A DNA stretch of 5,213 nucleotides from JBBQVO01 sp038211505 (GTDB lineage: Bacteria > Chloroflexota > Dehalococcoidia > DSTF01 > JACRBR01), in the NCBI GenBank assembly GCA_038211505.1, contig JBBQVO010000219.1:1-5213 (forward strand), written 5' to 3'. The first letter of the stretch is position 1. The number at the start of each line of letters is the position of its first letter. Below are positions 1 to 4,658 of the stretch, in pieces. The notes beneath the pieces were generated by a model, which was given only the letters and a program-made list of their open reading frames with translations, was not told the origin of the DNA and made no database searches. Both the position numbers and the translations under genes were made by a program.

Positions 1-141
1 GAATGCCGGGGCCTCATGCTGGCGATCATCGCGGCGTCCCACTGGCGTTCGTACGACCAACACCCGGGCAATACACAAAGGACGAAATGGGTCAGCGCGT
101 TGCGCGAGGGTCCGCCGTGGCCAGCGGTCGATGCGGTGTAG
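1..141 (+). CDS. C-terminal fragment of an unidentified protein
   Basis: Reading from base 1 in the first plus frame gives 46 codons with no internal stop, ending at TAG (139-141). About 36 of the 46 codons end in G or C, which fits real coding in this GC-rich DNA. The residues form a hydrophobic stretch (LMLAIIAASHW, near codons 5-15) followed by a polar, Trp- and Pro-containing tail (for example EGPPWPAVDAV). I do not recognise the family. The N-terminal part would lie left of the window. Two other plus frames are also open over most of this stretch, so the coding call rests only on composition and could be wrong. Confidence 0.3.
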   Translation, partial: ECRGLMLAIIAASHWRSYDQHPGNTQRTKWVSALREGPPWPAVDAV

Positions 142-224
142 GGCCGCCGTGCGTAGCGTCCAGTTGTGATTAAGCGGTTATCCCGCGCGCATCGTCCAAT
201 CCGCCGATTCAGGCAACCCCTGGC

Positions 225-295
225 GGCACCCCAAAGCGGCCGAGCGGACTTCTAAATCGGACCGTCGCAGGTTCGAATCGTGCCGGAGTGCCACC
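225..295 (+). tRNA. degenerate tRNA-like element (possible tRNA remnant)
   Basis: The sequence GGTTCGAATC (270-279) is the classic T-arm loop of a tRNA. A T stem GCAGG/CGTGC (267-271 with 279-283) forms with one G-G mismatch. GGCACCCC (225-232) pairs with GGAGTGCC (285-292) with a single C-A mismatch, like an acceptor stem. A loop-like CTTCTAA (249-255) would present anticodon TCT (Arg), but its flanks pair poorly, no good D stem can be drawn, and acceptor and T stem do not stack with canonical spacing. No clean CCA follows. This is best read as a decayed tRNA or the leftover of recombination at a tRNA 3' end, not as a working tRNA. It lies just beyond the 3' end of the VOC gene. Confidence 0.3.
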
Positions 296-312
296 GACTC
301 CAAGCGAGATGG

Positions 313-696
313 TTATCGGGCGGCCGGCTGAAAGAGCTCGATCGGGTTGCCGGAGGGGTCGTCGAGCAGGATCTGCTTCCCTCCCGGACCGGTGATGATG
401 TCATTGCGGAAGCGCACGCCTTCCGCCCGCAGGCGCTCGACCTCGGCCGCGATGTCATCGACCACGAAGTGGATCCGGTTCCAACCACCGGGCGCGGGAC
501 GCGCACCGTCCGGCATCGGCCGCCCGGCTGAGCTCTGCGGTCCGCTGAGGAGCAGCCGCAGGTGGCCCTTGAAGACGTCGGCGAAGGCCGGGGAGTTGGT
601 ACCGAGTGTGAAACCTAAATGCTTCGTGTAGAAGTCGACGGCGCTCGGGACGTCCTCCACCATGTAGCGGACGTTGACGGTGTTGTTATCGGGCAT
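313..696 (-). CDS. VOC-fold (glyoxalase/bleomycin-resistance superfamily) protein
   Basis: This 127-residue protein has the two beta-alpha-beta-beta-beta modules of the vicinal oxygen chelate fold. The first runs from VNVRYMVEDVPSAVDFYTKHLGF (residues 7-29) to HLRLLLSGP (45-53). The second runs from NRIHFVVDDIAAEVERLRAEG (73-93) to DPSGNPIELFQP (113-124), the usual C-terminal signature. Glu120 matches the standard third metal ligand, but the first strand has Asn8 or Arg10 where His is usual, and the second has Arg74 with His76 two residues away, so a canonical metal site is doubtful. There is no cysteine, which rules out the Cys-pair signature of the ArsI C-As lyase. The start at 696 is fixed by a near-perfect Shine-Dalgarno. 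The gene lies 4 bases after the arsR-arsC stop, so the two are almost certainly co-transcribed. Function is unknown; involvement in arsenic response is inferred from position only. Confidence 0.9.
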   Translation of the reverse strand: MPDNNTVNVRYMVEDVPSAVDFYTKHLGFTLGTNSPAFADVFKGHLRLLLSGPQSSAGRPMPDGARPAPGGWNRIHFVVDDIAAEVERLRAEGVRFRNDIITGPGGKQILLDDPSGNPIELFQPAAR

Positions 697-700
697 GCGA

Positions 701-709
701 TCACCTCCT
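701..709 (-). promoter_or_regulatory. near-perfect Shine-Dalgarno of the VOC gene, overlapping the upstream stop codon
   Basis: Read on the minus strand this is AGGAGGTGA, continuing into TC, an extended match to the 16S rRNA 3' end, placed just before the ATG at 696-694. The last TGA of the upstream arsR-arsC gene (703-701) lies inside it. A ribosome ending the first gene therefore sits directly on the initiation site of the second, which suggests translational coupling. Confidence 0.8.
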
Positions 710-1486
710 GGCGTTGTACTGCTGGATGATATGAAGCAGGAACTGGATCCGATTCTCGATCTCTCGCGCCGTTCGCTGGAACGCCGGATAGCTCTCCTCG
801 TCGCTGTCCCCCTCCAGCGCCGGGTCGGCGATGCTCCAGTGGATGCGATCGGGGCCACCCGGGAATTCGGGGCACACCTCCCGCACACGGTCGCAGAGCG
901 TAACGACGTAGTCGAAGCGCCGCCGTGCGAACCGGCTCAGGGACTTGGATCCCTTGGAGCTGATGTCGATGCCCCGCTCGCGCATGACTCGGACCGCGCT
1001 CTGATGCACGCGCTTGGGATGACTGCCGGCGCTGTGCGCGTCGACGGTGTCGCCGGACAGCTCCTGGAGGAGCGCCTCGGCGATCTGCGAGCGGGTGCTG
1101 TTGCCCGTGCACAGAAACAGCACGCGGACCCGACGCCCATGAACCAAATGGCCGTCTCCGACAGGCGGGGCGAGGGCGAGGCCTGGGTGGAGCGCGCCGC
1201 CGGCTGCCACCAGCAGCTCCCGGCATCGAGCGAGGTCGACGCGATAGTAGGCGTCTCGCCCATCGGCCGAGCTTCGCCGCATCGACACCAACCGGCCAGC
1301 GCGCAAGCGGGCGAGGTGGTAGGAGACCAAGCTCTGCGGCTTGCGGACCACGTTCGTGAGCTCGCGGACCTGCCGATCGCTGTGGGCGAGTTCGCGCAGC
1401 AGCTGCCAGCGCAACGGGTGTCCAGCGAGTTGCAAAAAGCTCGGCGGCGCCGTCTTCAAGCCACGCTCTACACTCATCTTCGCCAC
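701..1486 (-). CDS. arsC: ArsR-type HTH regulator fused to thioredoxin-type arsenate reductase (LMW-PTP fold)
   Basis: A 261-residue fusion. Residues about 15-95 form a winged helix of the ArsR/SmtB type: HPLRWQLLREL (23-33), the recognition-helix region KPQSLVSYHLARLRAGRLV (49-67), and a wing with DGRDAYYRVDL (75-85). Residues 119-261 are a low-molecular-weight phosphatase-fold arsenate reductase with the P-loop CTGNSTRS (C126 to R132), the second and third redox cysteines in LCDRVREVC (C198, C205), and the DP general-acid motif (D221-P222). The C-x6-C spacing matches the thioredoxin-coupled Bacillus/Staphylococcus pI258 ArsC class, which reduces arsenate to arsenite in the cytoplasm. The regulator half has ELTNVV where classic ArsR has its ELCVCDL arsenite site, and its only Cys is C88. 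An in-frame stop lies three codons upstream of the GTG at 1486; the ATG at 1477 (codon 4) is an alternative and fits a leaderless transcript better. No arsenite exporter is present in the window. Confidence 0.92.
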   Translation of the reverse strand: MAKMSVERGLKTAPPSFLQLAGHPLRWQLLRELAHSDRQVRELTNVVRKPQSLVSYHLARLRAGRLVSMRRSSADGRDAYYRVDLARCRELLVAAGGALHPGLALAPPVGDGHLVHGRRVRVLFLCTGNSTRSQIAEALLQELSGDTVDAHSAGSHPKRVHQSAVRVMRERGIDISSKGSKSLSRFARRRFDYVVTLCDRVREVCPEFPGGPDRIHWSIADPALEGDSDEESYPAFQRTAREIENRIQFLLHIIQQYNARR

Positions 1487-1514
1487 GATACATCAAACCA
1501 AATCGATCGAACAA
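1485..1514 (-). promoter_or_regulatory. candidate promoter of the arsR-arsC/VOC operon
   Basis: On the minus strand, TTGTTC (1514-1509) lies 18 bases before TATCGT (1490-1485), a partial -35/-10 pair. The ATG at 1477 begins 8 bases past the -10, near where transcription would start, and no Shine-Dalgarno precedes it. The match is only partial (3 of 6 and 4 of 6), so this is a weak call supported mainly by position. Confidence 0.3.
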
Positions 1515-1794
1515 GAGAATTCGATTTAAGTTCTGCGAGGCTCCTTCTGGCGGACGCCGATCGCTTCGCCCTGTTTGGTTGAATTCAAGAATGATCGATA
1601 GCCTCGTCGGATGTGCTGGACTTAACGTTCGTGTGATTCGGCTGGTTCGCGGCCAGGGGCGCCACTCGGTTCCAGAATCTGCCGCGCGCAAGCCCGGAAC
1701 CCGTCTTGAGACACGCCAACGCTGCGTCCCACATACCTCGACATCTGATCAGAAAGTAATTCAGATTCGATCGAGCGACGCATTGCGAGTCCGG
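1487..1794. other. divergent intergenic region without a convincing gene
   Basis: This stretch separates the leftward arsR-arsC operon from the rightward cyclase gene. Open frames crossing it are antisense run-ons or have no recognisable protein motifs. It contains the ars promoter and operator candidates at its left end, a 10-base palindrome TTGAATTCAA (1579-1588), and several CGATCG/GATCGA words. The right part (about 1600-1790) shows nothing I can assign. Confidence 0.5.
1500..1527. promoter_or_regulatory. inverted repeat, candidate ArsR operator
   Basis: AAATCGA (1500-1506) and TCGATTT (1521-1527) are perfect 7-base inverted arms separated by 14 bases. They lie 14 to 41 bases upstream of the arsR-arsC start and cover the candidate -35. 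ArsR-family repressors normally bind such AT-rich dyads over their own promoter. Binding is inferred; the sequence shows only symmetry and location. The first arm also runs into a TCGATCGA palindrome (1503-1510), so other dyads could be drawn. Confidence 0.35.
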
Positions 1795-1823
1795 TGGACT
1801 AGGCACGGATGCGAGCGCATAAT
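1795..1823 (+). promoter_or_regulatory. candidate promoter of the hydrolase-cyclase fusion
   Basis: TGGACT (1795-1800, 4 of 6 to TTGACA) lies exactly 17 bases before CATAAT (1818-1823, 5 of 6 to TATAAT). The ATG at 1830 begins 7 bases past the -10, where transcription is expected to start, so the mRNA may be leaderless. This supports the start at 1830 over the in-frame ATG at 1809, which lies upstream of the -10. Confidence 0.45.
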
Positions 1824-1829
1824 CACCGG

Positions 1830-3176
1830 ATGGAGACCGAGGTTCGTTACTGCACGACGAAGGACGGCGTACGCATCGCGTACACCGTGAGTGGCTCGGG
1901 ACCGCCGCTTGTGTTTCTTGAAGAGCCGATGTCGAGCCACGCGCAGCTCAACTGGGCGAACCCGTTCCTGCGCCGCTATTTCGGCGAGATGGCGCGCCAC
2001 AACACGTTCGTGAAGTTCGACCAGCGCGGCACGGGCCTCTCCGATCGCGCGTTCGAGCCGGCGCTCGATGGCTTTGTGCGCGATCTGGAAGCCGTCGTCG
2101 ACCGATTGCAACTGACGAGTTTCGGTCTGAATGGGACGCAAAACAGCACGCCGACGGCCATAGCGTACGCTGCGCGTCACCCTGAACGCGTGCGGCGGCT
2201 AGCCATCACCAACGGCTTTGCGCGCACGTCGGACGTTATGGACACGCCGGCCTCCAAAGCATGGCTGTCCGCCGCGGCGGTGGACTGGGAGATGGCAACG
2301 GAGGCGATGGGCTCGCTCGTGTTCGGCCCCGGGCGCGAGGAGTCGCGGGTCTGGGGGGCGCTCATTCGAGCCTCAGTCACGCCCGATTACTTCGCCGACC
2401 TGGAGGCCTTCAGCCGCATCGACGCGTCGAGGTTCCTGGAACAGCTCACGATGCCCGTGCTCGTGCTCCGTCACACGGGCATTCGCTATATCACCGACGA
2501 CATGACGCGTGAGCTGGCATCGCGCATCCCGGACGCGCGGCTGGTTACGGTCGAGGGCTTGTGGGCCGACGATCCGGAGGGGATCGGTCGGCGCATCGCG
2601 GACTTCATCAATGAAGGCGGCGCACCGGAGACCGCAGCGGTGCCGCTAACGCCACCTCCGTCCGGCGTGCGCACTGTGCTATTCACGGACATCGTCGGGC
2701 ACACGGAGATGATGCAGCGCCTCGGCGACGCAAGGGGCCGCGACGTCCTGCGGGAACACGAACGCCTCGTGAGAAGTTCCATCGAGCAGCATGGCGGGAC
2801 GGAAATCAAGACGGACGGCGACAGCTTTATGGTGTCGTTCGGCTCCGTCGCCGCAGCGACGGCGTGCGCGATCGAATTGCAGCGCGCGTTTGCAGCGCGG
2901 AACGCTACCGCCGCCGAGCCGCTGCGCCTGCGGATGGGCCTCAACGCCGGCGAGCCGATCGACGAAAAGGGCGATCTCTTCGGTGCGACGGTGATCCTCG
3001 CATCACGGATCGCCGCGCAGGCGGGTGCCGGCGAGATTCTCGTGCCGGACACGATACGCGGGCTGCTGTCGGGGAAGGGATTCGTGTTCGGCGACCGCGG
3101 CGAGTTCGTACCGAAGGGCTTCGACGACGCTGTGCGGTTGTACGAAGTGCGATGGCAGAGTGAAGAGAGTGCCTGA
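1830..3176 (+). CDS. alpha/beta-hydrolase-like domain fused to class III adenylate/guanylate cyclase domain
   Basis: A 448-residue two-domain protein with no signal peptide or membrane segment, so probably cytosolic. Residues about 3-262 resemble the alpha/beta-hydrolase half of known hydrolase-cyclase fusions: VRYCTTKDGVRIAY, FDQRGTGLSDR (63-73) and TAIAYAARHPERV (109-121). The nucleophile elbow reads GTQNS (102-106), with Gln104 where the catalytic Ser belongs. The acid position reads TGI (Ile218), and the expected terminal DHxPW is replaced by GLWADDP, so the domain looks catalytically dead. After a Pro-rich linker (about 271-279), the cyclase domain has FTDI (Asp287) and GD (Asp331) metal ligands, Lys327 and Asp382 at base-specifying positions, and Arg393. 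The usual transition-state Asn is Ile389 (VILASR). It would make cAMP if active. The family's usual N-terminus and the promoter position favour ATG 1830; ATG 1809 would add seven residues. The lipoprotein gene follows after 91 bases. Confidence 0.9.
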   Translation: METEVRYCTTKDGVRIAYTVSGSGPPLVFLEEPMSSHAQLNWANPFLRRYFGEMARHNTFVKFDQRGTGLSDRAFEPALDGFVRDLEAVVDRLQLTSFGLNGTQNSTPTAIAYAARHPERVRRLAITNGFARTSDVMDTPASKAWLSAAAVDWEMATEAMGSLVFGPGREESRVWGALIRASVTPDYFADLEAFSRIDASRFLEQLTMPVLVLRHTGIRYITDDMTRELASRIPDARLVTVEGLWADDPEGIGRRIADFINEGGAPETAAVPLTPPPSGVRTVLFTDIVGHTEMMQRLGDARGRDVLREHERLVRSSIEQHGGTEIKTDGDSFMVSFGSVAAATACAIELQRAFAARNATAAEPLRLRMGLNAGEPIDEKGDLFGATVILASRIAAQAGAGEILVPDTIRGLLSGKGFVFGDRGEFVPKGFDDAVRLYEVRWQSEESA

Positions 3177-3257
3177 ACCTCGTTGGTTCCGGTTGATACG
3201 GGCGGCATGGGCACCCCAACGATTCGACCGGCGCGTCAGCTCCGCCACCAAGTCTCT

Positions 3258-3261
3258 GGAG
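3258..3261 (+). promoter_or_regulatory. Shine-Dalgarno deciding a GTG start
   Basis: GGAG lies 6 bases before GTG (3268-3270). It selects this GTG as the lipoprotein start: the overlapping ATG at 3266 is in another frame, and further upstream the same frame runs antisense-like through the cyclase gene. Confidence 0.6.
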
Positions 3262-3267
3262 ATACAT

Positions 3268-4203
3268 GTGATTCGTGCCTTTCGCGCACTTCCGTTCGCC
3301 ATATCCGTCGTCACTCTCTTGTTAGCCGCCTGCGGCGGTGCAGATTCGAAGCCGTCTCCTGCAGCGACATCCGCGGGCGCTCCTACGCTCGCTTCTACTT
3401 CCGCATCGAAGCCGTCCCCCGCGGCGACGTCCACGGGCGTTCCTACGCCCGTCTCTACACGCCGAACACAACCCGTCGGAGAGCGGATGATCGACGTCGG
3501 CGGGCACAAGCTCGCGATCCGCTGTCAGGGACAGGCCGCGCCCACGGTGATCTACGAGGCGGGGGCCTTCCCTGCCACTGACGAGTTTGGAGACGAGATC
3601 CTGCCCGACGTAGCCCGCGACCACCGTGTCTGCTCATATGATCGCGCCGGGGTGGGGAAGAGCGAAGTCGGGCCGAATCCTCGCGACGGAACCCGGATCG
3701 CATCCGAACTCGACGAGCTTCTCACCAACGCAGGCGAAACGGGGCCGTTCGTCCTCGTCTCGTGGTCTGTCGGCGCGCTCTACACGCCGCTCTATGCGGT
3801 GGCTCATCCCGAGAAGGTTGCTGGGTACGTCTTTATTGATCCGCGGGTCTCCGCCTACCAGCTCCGAGTAGGCTCCGACCCGAGGCTCACGACGGCCGTG
3901 GCGGGTCTTCCGCCTGCATATGGCGAGGAGCTGCGCGCCTGGGATCAGAGCGCGACCGAAGTCCGGGACGCTGGCGCGCTACCTGGTCGACCGCTCATCG
4001 TCCTCACAGCCGGATCGCCGGCAGCCATCGCCGACGCCAACACGCGCGAGGGCGGCTACGACCTCTGGCGCACCTCGCACGACGATCTCGCCGCGAGCGT
4101 ACCGAACGGCAAGAACATCATCGTCGATAACGCTGAACACAAGATCTGGGCCGCGAATCCCAAGGCCCTCCTTGACGCCATCAACACCGTCGCTGGCAGC
4201 TAG
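3268..4203 (+). CDS. secreted alpha/beta-hydrolase lipoprotein
   Basis: A 311-residue protein with a lipoprotein signal peptide: a basic N-terminus (two Arg), a hydrophobic core and the lipobox LLAAC, giving an acylated Cys22. It should be anchored outside the cytoplasmic membrane. Residues 27-66 are a Ser/Thr/Pro/Ala-rich spacer made of two 20-residue repeats. The alpha/beta-hydrolase domain spans about 70-310: VIYEAGAF (94-101, oxyanion region), CSYDRAGVGKS (122-132), the nucleophile elbow SWSVG (165-169, Ser167, with Ser instead of the usual first Gly), and NAEHKIW (288-294) with His291 as the likely catalytic base. I could not assign the acid residue with confidence. Substrate is unknown; family relatives are annotated only as alpha/beta hydrolases. 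It follows the hydrolase-cyclase gene on the same strand with no clear promoter in the 91-base gap, so an operon is likely. Confidence 0.88.
   Translation: MIRAFRALPFAISVVTLLLAACGGADSKPSPAATSAGAPTLASTSASKPSPAATSTGVPTPVSTRRTQPVGERMIDVGGHKLAIRCQGQAAPTVIYEAGAFPATDEFGDEILPDVARDHRVCSYDRAGVGKSEVGPNPRDGTRIASELDELLTNAGETGPFVLVSWSVGALYTPLYAVAHPEKVAGYVFIDPRVSAYQLRVGSDPRLTTAVAGLPPAYGEELRAWDQSATEVRDAGALPGRPLIVLTAGSPAAIADANTREGGYDLWRTSHDDLAASVPNGKNIIVDNAEHKIWAANPKALLDAINTVAGS
3346..3465 (+). repeat. 60-bp tandem duplication inside the lipoprotein spacer
   Basis: Bases 3346-3405 and 3406-3465 are two copies of a 60-bp unit, both starting TCGAAGCCGTC, with about 46 of 60 positions identical. They keep the reading frame and encode 20-residue repeats (SKPSPAATS then G-x-PT). 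Divergence is greatest in the last ten bases. The repeat lengthens the flexible linker between the lipid anchor and the hydrolase domain. Confidence 0.85.
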
Positions 4204-4252
4204 CTGCGCGTGCGGGGCCGTGTCGTCGGCGCGCAAGAATCGGGTCTCGTGA

Positions 4253-4516
4253 CAGCAGAACATTCCTCCCAAAGAACTTCTGACGACGCCGGCTGTCGTT
4301 GAAGCCGTCGGCTTCATAGAACTGTATCGTCCGCGCCTCGCCGATAGCCTCGTCCGTGGCTACGCCGAGGAGCTCGCGCACGGCTGGACCGGGTTGCTCC
4401 GCGCCGCTTCGCCCGAGGACGAAGCGAAGGCGATGTCGCGCGGGGATGAGCTTCAAACTCTGCTGAACAATCGGATCGGCCAGCTCCTCCGTGGTGAAGT
4501 CGAGCCTAGTCCATGA
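4253..4516 (+). pseudogene. orphan coding remnant, start codon missing
   Basis: Directly after TGA (4250-4252), this frame is open for 87 codons to TGA (4514-4516) with strong G/C third positions and a natural-looking helical composition (for example SLVRGYAEELAHGW, residues 32-45, and DELQTLLNNRIGQLL, 65-79). No ATG, GTG or TTG lies in the first half and no Shine-Dalgarno is visible; the first ATG (codon 61) would leave only 27 residues. It therefore looks like the C-terminal piece of a gene whose 5' part was lost next to the lipoprotein gene. I do not recognise the family. The antisense frame is also open but has weaker third-position bias. Confidence 0.35.
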
Positions 4517-4574
4517 CCTTCCCCGGGCGATCGAAGGCGCAGGCGAATCGGTGCCCAACCATTCGACGGAGAGA

Positions 4575-4601
4575 CCGATCGCACGACAACGGAGCGATCG
4601 G
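4575..4601. promoter_or_regulatory. perfect 8-bp inverted repeat upstream of the DinB-like gene
   Basis: CCGATCGC (4575-4582) and GCGATCGG (4594-4601) are exact inverted arms around an 11-base loop. The following bases, CAATTTCG, contain only three Ts, so a factor-independent terminator would be weak. The element lies 34 bases before the TATAAT box and could equally be an operator or activator site. Confidence 0.3.
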
Positions 4602-4634
4602 CAATTTCGATTAGATGTTTCGCGGTCACGTTCG

Positions 4635-4658
4635 TATAATCCGGTCGTCAGATGACGA
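4635..4658 (+). promoter_or_regulatory. perfect -10 box and overlapping dyad at the DinB-like gene start
   Basis: TATAAT (4635-4640) matches the consensus -10 fully; the best -35 at 18-base spacing, TTAGAT (4611-4616), is poor. Transcription would begin near 4647, only about 5 bases before ATG 4652. TCGTCA-GA-TGACGA (4645-4658) is a perfect dyad spanning the predicted transcription start and the start codon, a typical place for a repressor to act. Confidence 0.5.

Noticed and set aside
1541..1550. AGAAGGAG on the minus strand, resembling a Shine-Dalgarno
   Set aside because: No ATG, GTG or TTG lies at a suitable distance downstream on that strand, and the ArsR-ArsC frame has a stop between here and its start.
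674..1582. 302-codon plus-strand open frame
   Set aside because: It is antisense to the arsR-arsC fusion, which carries complete P-loop, redox-cysteine and HTH motifs. The plus translation has no recognisable domain.
615..1691. 358-codon minus-strand open frame
   Set aside because: It is another frame over arsR-arsC and the VOC start. Its translation is Arg/Pro/Ala-rich and lacks motifs, typical of an alternative-frame artefact in GC-rich DNA.
1761..2180. 139-codon minus-strand frame near the cyclase start
   Set aside because: It mirrors the hydrolase-like N-terminus of the fusion gene and shows no independent motif or ribosome-binding site.
2486..3214. 242-codon minus-strand frame
   Set aside because: It is antisense to the cyclase domain, with a Ser/Arg/Pro-rich composition typical of the complement of a GC-rich gene.
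4196..4207. Perfect 12-bp palindrome GCAGCTAGCTGC over the lipoprotein stop codon
   Set aside because: It has no loop and no T tract, so it is not a terminator. A palindrome of this length can occur by chance.
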